From Paramacrobiotus metropolitanus (Eukaryota > Tardigrada > Eutardigrada > Parachela > Macrobiotidae), in assembly GCF_019649055.1 (NCBI RefSeq), contig NW_026570329.1, positions 310,001 through 374,000 on the forward strand: a DNA stretch of 64,000 nt. The letters run 5' to 3'. The translations under genes and the position numbers were made by a program. Below the pieces are notes generated by a model. The model saw only the letters and a list, made by a program, of their open reading frames with translations, had not been told where the DNA came from and did not search any database. Position 1 is the first letter of the stretch. Each line of letters opens with the position of its first letter. Shown here piece by piece: positions 1 through 12,622 of this stretch.

Positions 1-1210
1 TTACAATCTCCAGTGCGATCAGACGATATTCTCTTGGTCAAATTACAATTAGGTTTCAACTGCTTCTCATCAATGTTAGCTTACTGATACCATACGATAT
101 CAGCGTCCTAAGTTACAAATTCCTTTCTATAATCTCCTGTGTACTCCTGTGTACTATAGCTCGCCCAATGCGTCTTGTAGACGGTACAATGGCACCGGAA
201 ATTCCTAGGCAGTAAATTTTACCTCGACATGTGGAATCATGGATGAACGCTTTCGAAAGGATAAACGGTCTAAGACGCAATTTTATCGGAAAATAACAAA
301 CCATTGCAATCTTATATACAGTGTTATTAGCCCAGTTTGTCAGCCCGACCAACGTCAGAGATCTTCTTTCCATTCATAACGAGGCAGGAAACAAGCGAAG
401 CGGAAGTCACTTGGCTGTGTCAGCCGGTGTTTGTTTCCCAAGGAGGTTAAGCTGGCACGGTATTGCAGGTATTCCACAGAGTTAATGGCTAAGACCTGCT
501 GTGACCGCGTAATTGCGGTATATACGACGGACGAGAATCCATTGATCGGTTTACAATCTGTACGCGTTGCTTCCTAAATTCTGGGTTGTTGAGCCATCGA
601 AGTCATGTTGTTTCCTGTGCGATGGCTTGGCATCTTTGTTCATCAGAAAAGCTTAGAAGAAACCCAGGTCTGAAATTGTCCAGAGTTGTACGCGAAGGAA
701 ACCTTGTAACCTAATCTCTGCCCCTTTTGACGGTTTAATTGTTATTAATTAGATTTTCATAGTAGACCTATAATACCGCAGCGCTTTGCCATCTGAGCTG
801 CAACTAGAGAAGGACTGCGACAGCAGCACGCTCTTTAGTTTTATTTACTGCAGCATGCTGAGCTTGCAAGGTTGTGCAAGGTAGTCAGGTTGTTTATTTT
901 TCTGTTAAAATTTGTAGATCGGATGCAGAAACGCTCTTAACTATTTTGTCGCGGTTTTTATTTATTGAATTGACACTGCCACTTTCGGTGTTTTAATTTT
1001 TTTGCTTAAGAAAAGATGCAGATTCTGCTCGTTTTCTTAAATTCAGTTTTAATGATTAAGTAGTGTCATCGCGCATTGAAAATTGTCCTTTAATTTTTGG
1101 CAATTGTAGATAATTTTATCAGTGCTAGTATGCTACTATAAAACTGCACTTTTTTAATTCGTTTAAGCGGAGATACCTTATTAGGCAGCCGAAAAATTTC
1201 CATCAAGCCA
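1..1210. other. Non-coding stretch upstream of receptor gene
   Basis: I see no convincing gene here. The longest open stretch (minus strand, 113-373) has no recognisable domain and no supporting splice or start context. The sequence is AT-rich and probably contains the 5' flank of the receptor starting at 1211. A tRNA-like A-box at about 780-800 was examined and rejected. Confidence 0.5.
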
Positions 1211-2101
1211 ATGGCACTAAACACAACGACTAACCTAACCTTCAACTGGACCGGCTATCTCGCCAAAACTCAAATGACCACGCCCAGATATATCCGAATC
1301 GGCGCTGTAGCCACCACTCTTCTGCTGAATTTCGCCATCCTGGCATTATACGTTCGCCACCGCAGCCTGCGAACACCCTTCGCTGTCTACCTTATCAATC
1401 TTCTCGTCGCTAATCTGCTTTTTACGGCGCTGTTATTCGTGGATCACATGATTAAACTGGTCCAACCCGGATGGCAATCACGCGCAGCAGTGTGTGACGC
1501 ATATTTATACGCGTGGTATCCCGCCGCGATGGCTATGACCTGGGCGCAGGTCCTTGTCGTCCAGAACCGCTTGTGGGCGGTGACCTTTCCCTTTTCCTAT
1601 CGCCTGTATCATTCCCATCGTGTCGCCGTTGCTGTTTGCGTTGTAAAATGGATGTTTGTGCACATATTAACGCTGCCGTTTCTCATTTTGGAATTTCGGT
1701 TGTACCGACGACCTTTCGCCGAGCGTGGCTGTGATATCAACTACCAGGCGCAGTACATCACCGCACACGCTTTACAAGTATGTATCTATGACTTCCCGGT
1801 GATCGCTGTGGTTGCCCTGTATCCGATTATCTGGTACCGGATGAATACACGCAAAGCAACCAAACCAAAAACTAGCGCCAATGGCACAATGGAGCAGTCT
1901 AAAACCGAGACAAAGACAGATGGCGGGTCGGCGTTTCTCATGATGACCTTGTTGATGGTCAATGTCGTGGTGTGCTGGTTACCGACGTCGCTTGTGTATA
2001 TCATCATGAGTGCATCGAATTTAATGCTTCTGCCGTGCTACGGTGAGGTCCTTCTCGTCCTCGCTGATGTCTTTTGTTACAGCACTATCTGCAATGGATG
2101 A
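1211..2101 (+). CDS. Rhodopsin-like G-protein-coupled receptor, C-terminally truncated
   Basis: A 296-residue single-exon reading frame with six clear membrane helices and part of a seventh. The N-terminus has three N-glycosylation sequons (N4, N8, N12). Helix 1 is about 28-49, helix 2 about 56-84, and helix 3 begins with the conserved Cys95, which probably pairs with Cys174 in the second outer loop. The D-R-Y motif at the end of helix 3 is replaced by QNRLW (118-122). Helix 6 carries the class-A signature CWLP (255-258). The frame stops in helix 7 (TICNG, then TGA) before any NPxxY motif, and neither other frame supplies one. Acidic 2.50 also looks replaced (LLVANLL). The family role is ligand sensing at the plasma membrane; the ligand is unknown. 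The missing NPxxY suggests a decayed receptor or an indel in the sequence. A downstream exon is not excluded, but no donor site precedes the stop. Confidence 0.8.
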   Translation: MALNTTTNLTFNWTGYLAKTQMTTPRYIRIGAVATTLLLNFAILALYVRHRSLRTPFAVYLINLLVANLLFTALLFVDHMIKLVQPGWQSRAAVCDAYLYAWYPAAMAMTWAQVLVVQNRLWAVTFPFSYRLYHSHRVAVAVCVVKWMFVHILTLPFLILEFRLYRRPFAERGCDINYQAQYITAHALQVCIYDFPVIAVVALYPIIWYRMNTRKATKPKTSANGTMEQSKTETKTDGGSAFLMMTLLMVNVVVCWLPTSLVYIIMSASNLMLLPCYGEVLLVLADVFCYSTICNG

Positions 2102-2595
2102 AAGGTTGCCAACACGCACAGAAAATACACACGATGCTGGAATGTGTATTGATTATTTAAACGAACGTACCCCATGCATTCTCTTTGAAAGGCTGCCAAA
2201 CGTGAATATTTACACCTGTAACAAACATACAACATAAGGTCTGCTGCCTGCATATTGTACATCGCACTGCATATCGTAAATAAGTGATATGTGTGCAAAA
2301 CATAACTTTCAGGAGATTGAAGAAGGGCTTTGAAGCAAAAAAAAAAAATGCCATACCCATATGTTAGAAGTATTGAATTCACTATGTACTACGTCCAAAA
2401 TAACAATTTGGCTTTTACGGCATTTGCGTACGTGAACATGCGCTTTTATGCATTTAATTTAATGGTATCAATTTGTGATTCCATTCAGGTACAGTCCTTT
2501 GATCTATAATACACTTGCCGCAATAATGGTGACACGGCTGCTTTGCGTTATTAGCAAGTGTATGCCTGTGCCGTATGGCCCATGCGGGGACTTAC

Positions 2596-5500
2596 GTAAA
2601 ATACTGGATGGAACTAATTTAGCAATTTCCAGATATTTGTCATCGCCAGCGTCTTTGAATGGAATGTCGTCCTTTACTTTCGCAGCATGATACACCTTGG
2701 CAAGCGTCAACTCCGGTTCGGTATCGATTTTTTCGTCAATATAAAAGATATCACCGTGGGCGACCAGCGAAGCCTATTAAAAAGCGACAATACAGATTTA
2801 CAGGATAGGTTCCGGAGGGGAGCATAGCTGACCAGACGGATACTCATGACCCATTGAAAACTCCACACAGGCCTTGCATTCAAATTGTGTATATTTACCT
2901 GCGAGTCAAAATATATTTCCGCTGGAATGGAAACTCATGACTTGACTGTGCGGTACGCACTATATTATCGATTTTTTTATGTACAGAGTTATTATATCTA
3001 TAGTTTTCATCAGCACGGCAGATGAAAAATTTGGTTGATTTTTTCGTGAGGCACCAGGCTGTAGTATGTGTAAGAACTTATTCAAACTTCACGCCGGTAA
3101 GAATGCAGAAGCCTTAATTACACGCCAGGGCGCGTACTAGTACATAATCTGAAGCGTCGTACTGTATACTTCTATTGATGGTGCGTTCTTTCGAGCATGC
3201 GCAAAACGTCCATCTGTTGTTGCCAATCAAAGATTCAAAGAAATGGAATAGAAATACATATGCCGTGTCGGTTCGGAATTTCTAATTTAAGTTTTATAAA
3301 CATTGGGTTGTTTACTGCAGTTTACAGCCTCGAGTAAGGAAATTTACCGGCAAACCTTCACTCCACCGGTTGTACAGTACGCAACACCTACCATGACCAC
3401 TTCCTTTGACTTACAGTGGTGCGAATGCCCTGCCAGCTGACAGCCATGAATTCATTGACGAGATCCATTATATAAAACACTTCCAACCACAGCGATTCCA
3501 GGAATGACGTATCATCCTCCTCTTCGGCCGTTACTCTGGCGGATATCTCCAGAAAATCATCATGTTCACAGGAGATGAAGAGCAGCATGTCGGATGATTT
3601 GGTTAGTACGCCTCGTTTCCAGTAATAGTGATATGAGCATTTTTCAATGAGCATGTTGTTAATCAAGGCAATCAACCGGGAGGCATTCCCCGGGGGCATC
3701 ACGGGCAGGAAATACATGTACAGGGACAGCTGGACGTCCCCGCGGAAGGGCCGGCTTGTCCAATTCAATTGCTAGACAAAATCAAATCTAATAAACCGCC
3801 CTTTCACTGATCATTTCGCCGTAAATAATTGCGAAAAATCTGTAAATTTGCCGGATGGAAACATGTGGCAGAAATGCGCGGCATAGGTTTCGTGATGACG
3901 GCAAAAGGATTTTACACCGGCCACTTACTGGTTTCGCATCCGGAAGTAATCCGAGAAGGGGATCGCGTATTGCTGTTGGGGCGAGAGGCTGGGAAATGCT
4001 GGCAGCGCCAGTGTTTCCGATGCGGTACGGGCCGGCTTGACAACAAGCAAAGATGGAACAGAAGACTGCGTATCTGTACAACTTGATCCTCCAACGCATA
4101 ATCCTGAAAAGTGAACGCCACTGCACTTCAAATCAAGAAATACGTTTGCCACACGGCTGCTACATTTCGCTAATTAAAAACGGGATGTGTTTACGTGCAG
4201 CATTGTGCGCGTGCGAATTGAAAACTGGCTGAATATTTATGTGTGCCTATTGTATTACCATTTAGCACTGTTGACATTGTAATTAATTATGGGATGTTGT
4301 AATACAAACCTGCCAAATTAGCGGGAACAGCGATTCCTTGATCAGTCCTTTATTCGGGATATCTTCCAGTGCCGAGGCTAAAATCTGCGCTTCCGGCGGA
4401 TGTGCGTTGAGACTCCGGGGCCAAAAGCGTTTCCTTCGAAGCGGAAGGATTTCTTCTGATCATCAATATGCAGCGCACATGCGCAGCGCGCTAATACTGA
4501 CGGATTAATACAGATGAGATCCACAGACTGAATGGTTTGCAGTGCCCGGGCATCCAGTATCACTCCTAGTCATGACATAAAGTCATCAGAGGTTTAACCT
4601 AACGTAAACCTATTTGTCCAGACCAATTTCTCTGCAACTATGCAGAGTGCGCTTATACTGTGACAAGTTCTTCAAGTTGGAGAGGCGATCAGTTAGGCGG
4701 CTGATGGTGATAAATGGTTCCATAATTCATGAATATCATGAATATACACTTCCTGCGAGCGCTGAATAGTAGTAACGTATAAAGTGGCTGGTGGTCAACG
4801 AAGAAGTGATTCCATAATAAGTTTCTACATGGTTTTTCAACAGTTTCGTTTATGAAAAATCAAGAGCGCCATTTCGAGTTAACATTCTTACAGTTGTGCT
4901 TACAATTTGCTGTAAGAATCCAATGCACTCAGTGAACCGAGATTTGCTGACACGCTCATCTTTCGACGCCATTGCTCGAAGTTCCTCCAGGACACACACA
5001 CCACGTTCTTATCGCGCAGTGTCGATACTTCATCATACAATTCCACCCAGCCAAGAGGGATTGGGCGTGATAAATGTGGGAAAGTATTTGCGTCCAAACA
5101 AGCATTGAGCAAATGTTTACGAAGGATCGATCCTTGTCCTGACTGGCAACTTGCCGTAACGAACATTTTATCGTGTATTTTCATCCACCTGGCGCTGTAA
5201 TTCGTGGATTTTCCTTCAAACATAGCACCATCTGGAAGGTCTCTGAAATTACACAGACGTCTCTACATAGCGTCGTTAAAGGCTGCACTTGTTTGGGAAT
5301 GGAAATTAACTTAAACCGGAAATGTGCAGATTTAAACAACTAAATAAAGTGATGTGAGTTTAGATCGTCGTTTTAAAAGCATCATAAATCTAGTCCCCCT
5401 TTTTAACAAAACATCATGCTAGCACCAAAAACAATTGCATAAACAGCTACGTACGCCATACATAAATACAAAAAAAACAAAAGAAAGTTTGTTCACAAAA

Positions 5501-5868
5501 GAAAGAATTGCATATAATTATATGGCATTCATGACCTTTAGGTTTTGTAGCACAATGCAACAGGACTTACTGCAATAAAGCGAGTTCGACATTGATGCTG
5601 TTTTTGCGAACAAGGTCGGCACTGTCAATTGACCTTTTGATTATGTCCATTCGCGATAAGCACTCTTCATGAGCATATTTATCCGCACGGGTGGCCACCA
5701 CATAAATGTGTGGCCGCCGTGCTTTGCCATATATGGTGTGTATTAATAAAGGTATTTTTTCCACACTGCTCGAATCCTCGAAGTTACACACACAAATATA
5801 CACAGACGCATCGCTGAAGAACACCGGGTGCACACCACGCAGCACATCCCGGCCATCACAATCCCACA
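2596..5868 (-). CDS. Roco-family protein (Roc GTPase plus COR domain), partial, frame problems
   Basis: Minus-strand exons inferred from splice sites: 5868-5571, 5242-4904, 4700-4624, 4565-4310, 4103-3929, 3757-3415 and 2773-2596. The first carries the second half of a Roc GTPase: the G3-like WDCDG and, about 60 residues on, ATRADK in the G4 position. The following exons read as a COR domain: RPIPLGWVELYDEV, GVILDARALQ, KGLIKESLFPLIW, then FRGDVQLSLYMYFLPVMPPG. Roco proteins are large GTPases that dimerise through COR and usually control a kinase or scaffold output; no kinase domain is visible here. Phases agree across the outer exons, but the conserved reading switches frame near 4,400-4,470 and again near 3,950-4,040, so either two small indels are present or the gene is decaying. 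The upstream exon with the P-loop (GxxxxGKS/T) was not found before the next gene, so the N-terminus is missing from my model. The 3' end beyond 2596 is also unresolved. It converges on the receptor gene. Confidence 0.65.
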
Positions 5869-6688
5869 CTTCTCACACTGGGTGTTTATCATGACGGATT
5901 GGCTGTTTGAGTTGGCGGCGCTCGTTGACCCTATCTGTCTGTTAATTGGCATGCGGGATCTGCAGGCGGAGTTTGTGAAATTGGTGTGCTGGCGTCAGGA
6001 GAAGGCAGCCGCTACTATGGAATTGGTACGTTTACGCGAAAGCAACAGTAAGTTAAACCATAAATTTGTGTTCTAAAGATACGGATTAATGCCATTGCAT
6101 AAAATTAACGGAAACGATTTTACGCTCGATGAAACTGTATTTTGTCATAATATAATATATGTACAGTATTTATAAAATGATCCGGTGTCCCTCTTGGAAT
6201 GTTACGCAAAATAACGAATTCCAATTACGTACGTTGAAAGTGTAATTGAGGTTTAGTACTTTTATGTATCCACAAATGACAGGATTTTTCTCGCATGAAA
6301 AATAAGTATTGTGTGATAGTTCGAAAATCTGGAATAATCGTCTAAATAATCTGATCAAGTTTTCTGATTAGAATCATATTGGCGCGGAATTAGGAAATCA
6401 AAGTTTAAACTATATATTGTTGTTGCCGGAACCACTGCTTTTCTCATGTTTCTGCTGTATAAACACTGTACAAGACACTTTTACGTTTAAGTAGTTTGGT
6501 ACGGCAAATACATAGACCGATTCAAACGTAACGTAAAGCGCATGGCAAATTGAAGTCGTTTATAAGCAAAATTTGTTTGATTAAGTGTCGACCGGCTTCA
6601 ACATGGATATGCTTGAATAATATTCATACAGAAAGTCAACATTTCCTATTTGCTTTAGATAGCGGTATCAGCAACTCAGCCACGAAAG
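5869..6688. other. Intergenic region between Roco and amine oxidase genes
   Basis: The upstream end of the Roco gene should lie here or beyond, but no P-loop-coding exon was recognised. A plus-strand open stretch (about 5889-6027, beginning MTDWLFELAALVDP and ending at a good GTACGT donor) might be an exon of something unrecognised. Its support is too weak to call. The two genes on either side are divergent, so promoters for both are expected here. Confidence 0.35.
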
Positions 6689-9069
6689 ATGCTTCTGCTA
6701 CTCGCTGTAGCAATCATAACGACGACATGTTCCGCTGCACGCCAGCAACCCACTTTGAAAAATGTGGATAGTTTGTTCATAATGAAACCGAAGGTAATTG
6801 TTGTGGGCGCCGGCGCGGCCGGTCTCAGCGCGTCACAGGAATTAATCACAGCCGGATTCGAGGTGGCTTTGCTGGAGGCATCAAATCGCTATGGTGGACG
6901 ATTATGGAGTGTGCCCAGTGAAACGGGAGAAGGTAACTGTATCGGCAGTGCTGAAAAATTACTACTCGTACACATTGATTTCACAAAATTTTATGGCAAG
7001 TTAATGACATCTAATAGCGTTGTGACAAAAAATTAGTGCAAGCGCTCTTCACCGCTGATGGTGCTTTATCAGCCATTAACGTGGATTGCAATTCTTGACT
7101 GCAAAATACAAAATTTATTCAGGAAATCATACTGATGGATAAAGGAAAATTTTTATTGGGTTACACAAATGAACATTGTTTAAACGCTAAATCACGCAAT
7201 ACATTATTGCAACACATAGTACACTTCATCCAGCCTCCTCCCGATGCAGAAGGTTTCCTGAACGCAAGCAGCATTACCTCGCATTAAAGCAATAATGATT
7301 CTCTGCTTCAGGAACTGAGTGGACCGCTTTTCCTGCGTCCTCTCAAAAAGCATCTTACCAAGTTTAAACATTTTACATTTCGATTCTTTGCTCCACACGC
7401 TGCATAATATTTCCAGGGTGGCTCGAATTGGGAGGTCAATGGGTGCACGGACACAGCAATCCATTGTACGACTTCGCACAATCAAGAAACTTATTGGCCA
7501 AAGCGTACGATCTGCGGAAAGATGATCCGAACAAAGAGGAAGAGGACAGCAACATTTTGCTATTAAATGCAAATGGAGCGGAAGTGAGCGCACATTATAA
7601 ACACTAAGCGATTGGAGCCAACATGATTTATCCCTTGGGTGGTTTTCTAAGGTCACGAACGTCGAGACGCGGCTTCAGATCCACGCCACGTTGGATGAGA
7701 TGCTTTTCAACAAATCAGCGTACAACGCATTTCTCTCCGAAACCGGCTTATCGTTGGGACAGCATCTGTTGAATTCCTATCAGAAAATCAGGAAGAGCGT
7801 TGCGGAGGATAAAATCGAGGCGGCTGACCAGACATACGACGCGTATGTGCGGTGAGTCACCTCAATTGTTTTCAAGCTTCAGGTATTCTAAAAATCATGA
7901 TCAATCTGTAAAATTAAACAGGCTGCAAAAAGCGGATTATGGTGCCGACAATTTCTTCAATCTGAGTATTCACTCGGTGGCGAACATCTCCATCGTCGGT
8001 CCCCACGCCATCGACCTCAACGTTCCTTACACTGATGTCCTGAAAATGTGGACCCCGGATGCTATCAAGGACATTCAGTTCGGTGCGCTTGTCAAGCGGG
8101 TCCGCTTTCGTCCTGAACAGGCTCCGCCGCTAACTGTTACGCTATCGAACGGCACGGAACTAAGTGCCGATCACGTGATTATGACGGCCGCCGTTGGACA
8201 TCTAAAATCACATCTGGATGACCTTTTCGATCCGCCGTTATCGGAGCGCAAACGTGCGGCCATACAGAGTGTCGGGTTTGGTACGCTGGGAAAGCTGCAT
8301 CTCGTATATGAGGAAGAATGGTGGAATGGGACTTTGCCGCCGTATTATGCGTACTTATTTGACAGCGGAAATGACATCACTGTTGACCGAAATAAAACAT
8401 ATGTAAGCCTTTGCAATTCCCACAGTTGTTGCACTCCTTCGCGAAACAAGAAATTGTCGCTTCGTACAATAATTATTTACTAGTAATCCTTTAAGCAGCG
8501 ATGAATGAGTATTACATGTAATATAAAGTTTCGTATCTGTCACAGCCCGGACAGCCTTGGGCGCGAGCAATTGCCTTCGTCATGCAGTCACCTACAATGA
8601 ACAATACACTGATAGTCATGCTGGGTGGATCGCAAGCAGTGGAAATGGAGAGTCTGACAGATGCGGAGGTTTCCGCTTCAGTGACGGCGTTGCTACGACA
8701 AAGCACCGGAAAAGTCGTTCCAGAACCTAAGAAAGTCCTCAGGTAGCTAATTGTCTTCAAAGCTTTTTATGATAAATGTATGTGAATGATCATAAATGCA
8801 GGGGAAGATGGTCGCAGAATGATTTATTTCGCGGCGCGTACAGCCATATCACCATGGAAATGGTCAAGCAAGGGCTGGCTACCGAGGACTTGGCCAGCAG
8901 TGAATATTGGTATGAGAAAGACATCGGTGGGTGGGTAACCAAAGTTCCGGGATTGTTATTTGCCGGCGAGGCCACCCATCCCAAATACTGGTCAATGGTG
9001 CACGGTGCTCTGCTGTCTGGTCAACGGGAAGCCACGCGTCTAAAAGAGACATATGGCAAGGTCGTATAG
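6689..9069 (+). CDS. Secreted FAD-dependent amine (polyamine/spermine-type) oxidase
   Basis: Six exons inferred from splice sites: 6689-6932, 7417-7583, 7652-7851, 7922-8402, 8546-8742 and 8802-9069. They total 1,557 bases, a single open frame of 518 residues, the usual size of polyamine oxidases. A signal peptide (MLLLLAVAIITTTCSAA) is followed by the dinucleotide-binding fold VVGAGAAG (about 38-45) with an acidic residue at the end of the second strand (LLEAS). ELGGQWVHG lies at the start of exon 2, and the C-terminal FAD-contact block FAGEATHP...SMVHGALLSGQREA lies in the last exon. These are hallmarks of the flavin amine oxidase family, which oxidises polyamines or their acetyl forms and releases hydrogen peroxide and an aldehyde. 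The signal peptide places it in the secretory path or outside the cell. Introns are short (68-484 bases). A decayed fragment of the last exon of a relative sits at 61,789. The acceptor of exon 5 (8545) has a nearby alternative nine bases downstream. Confidence 0.9.
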
Positions 9070-9533
9070 TGTCTTCCTTGTCTGGGAAATGTGGTGTTGT
9101 TGTTGTCATCTGGAATTTGAAAACTGCTGTCGGCACCTCTGTTTAGCATTCGCTGCACTGTGTTTGCGCATTCTTCTCGCCATGGAGATGTCTATTGTCT
9201 GAATATTATTTTCATCGGTCTAGAGAAGCTCAGTCTCGCTGCAAATGGAAGTCAAATGATCGAATTTTAAGAACGGACAAGGAAGCTGTAGTGTAGTGGC
9301 TACGCGCAATAGTTGCGCGTGGCAACATTATACTCGTATGTGCATGTCTTGGGTTGATGACCTTATGCGTGACCTTATGCGGTATTTTTTGCCTATTATC
9401 ATTTAGTTATTGAGTATCTCGCCGGCAAGAAGCCCAATAAATCTGGTGCTTCACGACGTGACAGAAGCAATGGGAAGCCAAGCGGTTAAAGGCATTTATG
9501 TCAAATAAAGTTGCTGAGAAAGCACTTTCGTCG

Positions 9534-9654
9534 GGCAGGGTGTAAAACCTGGCACTGGCAAGTGCCTCTGGCGTTGCCACTGGCATGGCTAGGGATAAAA
9601 CCTGGTATGTTATCCCTCTGGCACACAATAAAATATGGCATATGCCGGAAAACT
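9534..9654 (+). repeat. Left terminal inverted repeat of the 9.5-12.1 kb element
   Basis: Begins GGCAGGGTGTAAAACC and contains overlapping TGGCA/TGCCA palindromes. It is nearly identical, in reverse complement, to 12003-12123, with only a few mismatches. Confidence 0.85.
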
Positions 9655-12002
9655 AGAATTATTAAAACCATAACTTTCACTACGATGTTGGAACTCACTG
9701 TTAAACTGCTAAAATAAAAAATAGCGATTAAACTGCAACTTTCAAAACTAAATATAAAAATGATCTAGTACCATACATCGTACGGTTATTCGTCCCGGCA
9801 AATACGTAATAGAAGTAGAAGTATTACTAAAACTAAATTTTCAAGACATTTCTCATGTGGTGATATTGCACTTGTTCAAGTCGATCTCTAACGACCGGCA
9901 AAATAGTGATGTTTGAGTACGGCTGATCTCCATGTCGACGATTTCCGGTGGGTGGAACGCTGATGGCACGAGCTCTCCCTTTGTACACACACTGCACCTG
10001 TATACGAAGGCATATTCGTATTAAGGTCATACACATACAGTACGGTGAGTTATACGGCCGGGTACTGCAGCAGTCTTAGTACAATTATTGCATTACAAAA
10101 TTGCTTAATGGAATAACCGATGCAAAAATAGGGGCAGTTTCTTCGATTAATTGGCAGTTTGTTATTCTAACGGACACTAAAGAGCTATTGAATTACTGTA
10201 ATTTCATGGAAATTGATCTCATGCAACAAACGAGTTAATTAGGTCTTATTAGCTTAATATCTTACTACGTAGATCAGCCTGAATATTTACCGCTGTCACT
10301 CTTTTTTCTCTAGTGGTGTTGCAACCTGTTCAGCAGTTCACGATCGTCGTTGCACCAACTACATGTATGTATGAAGCCCGCTATTGAGAACTGGGATTCT
10401 AGAACGAGATAAAAATAACAGCAGTAATATTCATCATTTAGCTTATTCACCAATCACCGTACGTCTAATTAAAATGCAACTTTACATAATTTCAACACTT
10501 CGCAATATCGGTACTTATCAATATTTGTAATTATAATCCGTGTTGTATACCACACAGCTCGGAACGCTTACCCAGTGTTCATCCAAAATGTCCAGCATCG
10601 GTACATTTCCAAGTGCTACTCTTTTTCGACAGATTAACGCAGACACGATCAGTAATGTTTCGGAACGACAATTAATAAAATTGTTCATAGTATGTTGGCA
10701 GTTGTAAGTGACAGCGTGTCGTCTACTCTGTACGTAAAAACGATGGCTGAAGGCAGAACAGTAATTTTAAGTTCAAAATGATTAGCGTTTGATGTCTGAA
10801 TGGTAATAATATGTAATGTTGTGTCTCTATGTGCACTGAACTTTGGTCCGGCGGAAGAGAAGGTCGATGCAGTTGCGAATCTGCACCGTTGCACGAAACA
10901 AGAGCGCCTTATACAAATTTCATAGACATACGCACACACTCATAATACAAGTACATGTGCCAATTGCCTTTTTGCAAGCAACTGTTCTTATCACTGCATA
11001 ATATTCTGTTTTCCAAACAACAGATAACCCAGACCTTTAATCATCAGTCATGTCAAGTTTAACATACGAGTCAAAGACAGTCAATAAGCGTTGGATTTAA
11101 ATCGATTTTTTCTGTTTTCAATGAGTGCCATTTCACTTTGTGTCGGTTGTAGTAAGCTTGCACATGTAAAGATTCATACAAGATTTATTGAAATTTAAGT
11201 GCTCATTTGAACATGTATAGTTAAAGCTTAAAGGCAATTCGCATATACTGGTATGCAAATTATGCCGCTAATTACGAAATTTAAATGATGATGATGACAA
11301 CTAAAAGTTAACTTTATTTTTTACAGGTCTGTTTGGTGTAGAATAACCGAATAACGGGTGTTTTTCGGGTTTTCAGTGATCAAATCACAGTCTTATCGTG
11401 AGCGCATATTGCCGGGATATTTACCTGCATTTTTTTAATTATGCAGCTGTGTTAAGAGCGGCGTCATTTTGATCTGCTCCGTGTGGAAATGTTTGTGTGG
11501 TTGTACTTTTTATCGTGACCTGTACCATCGCGTAAGGAACAGACGGTGCGGAATAAGCCCGATGGTAAAATAGAAGTTTTTACTTTTTACTACTCGTCAT
11601 TATTGCAGCGAACTTTGTCTGGGCACCAACCGGTGCCCATTAAGCGGTGAGGATTTTTGAATTACAGTATTAAGCGTACACCGTCCATGCCAAATGATTG
11701 CAAATCGAAACGCGGATGCAGTATATTCTTCGTGAATCGGCGTGGTTTGGAGCTTGGCACAGTTTTCAAATTCATTCTTTTTGCAGCACCATTACGCATT
11801 AATTGCTGATCGAGCTATTCATGCCGGTGGGTGTAATTCGTTGAGAAAATTAGTAGGGTCTTGTAACTCTTGTCCATGTAGAGGTTTAAGCATTAGCAGA
11901 TATTAATGCAACTGATACCATCGCAGTTTTATTAATTTTTGTAACTTGTACAAGGGAGGCAGCGTCAATATTTTCTACTTATTTATTAACCGCTGTGCCA
12001 CG

Positions 12003-12123
12003 TGTTTTCTGGCATTTGCCATATTTTATTGCGTGCCAAAAGGATAACATACCAGGTTTTATCCCTTGCCATGCCACTGGCAACGCCAGAGGCACTTGCC
12101 AGTGCCAGGTTTTACACCCTGCC
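12003..12123 (-). repeat. Right terminal inverted repeat of the 9.5-12.1 kb element
   Basis: Reverse complement of the left end at 9534-9654, ending CACCCTGCC just before the nine-base target duplication. Confidence 0.85.
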
Positions 12124-12622
12124 CTTTCGTCGGTGGAAGTTTCATGTTATCATTCATTCGAAGAAGACGGCTATACTATACTTTTATTAATTATGCGTGA
12201 TACCTTTTATATACTATCCTTTACCTTTTTATATTGTTTTGCGTGAATTCAAACTAATTCTCGCTGCTACGGCAGTTAGCCGATCTGCTCATTCAAAACC
12301 GGTCGCTGAAATTTGCAGTCGTGCTCGAGCCCGCGAATTTGAAGCTGTGGATATTTCTTGGTTTTTTTGAATGCCAATACAACATCAAAGCAAAAACAAA
12401 TGCATTAAGTTAGCTGCAAAAGTCAATTTTTACTAAACCAGCAATTAAATTTTAATAAAATAAGCAAACAAATAAAGCGCCGTAGTAAAAGCAGCCGTAA
12501 GACAAGAACTTTTGTGTTCGGTGAAGTCTTTATATCGTATTCCGATGTACGAACGCGATCGCTTAAATACCTGATCACAATATCATGATGTAGTAAGTCT
12601 GCTATAATACCTTTAATAAACG

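Larger units (their letters stand above)
9525..12132. mobile_element. Non-autonomous DNA transposon with ~120-bp inverted ends and 9-bp target duplication
   Basis: The element runs from 9534 to 12123 (2,590 bases). Its ends are about 121-base terminal inverted repeats beginning GGCAGGGTGTAAAACC. They are flanked on both sides by the identical nine bases CTTTCGTCG (9525-9533 and 12124-12132), which marks a single insertion event. Nine-base target duplications with long inverted ends are typical of Mutator-like elements, so that is my tentative class. I see no transposase frame of convincing length inside; the interior is AT-rich and apparently non-coding, so it would depend on transposase made elsewhere. 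Confidence 0.75.

Noticed and set aside
770-830. tRNA-like sequence (minus strand, GCTCAGATGGCAAAGCGC)
   Set aside because: The D-arm-like stretch is good, but there is no matching acceptor stem, anticodon arm or T-arm (GGTTCGA) box at the right distance.
5828-6076. 82-codon plus-strand frame (MTDWLFELAALVDP...)
   Set aside because: No recognisable domain, no continuation after the GTACGT donor, and it overlaps the area where the Roco upstream exon would be expected.
9288-9365. tRNA-derived SINE head (TAGTGTAGTGG...)
   Set aside because: The A box is plausible but the B box (GGTTGATGACC) is poor and no second copy was seen in the window.
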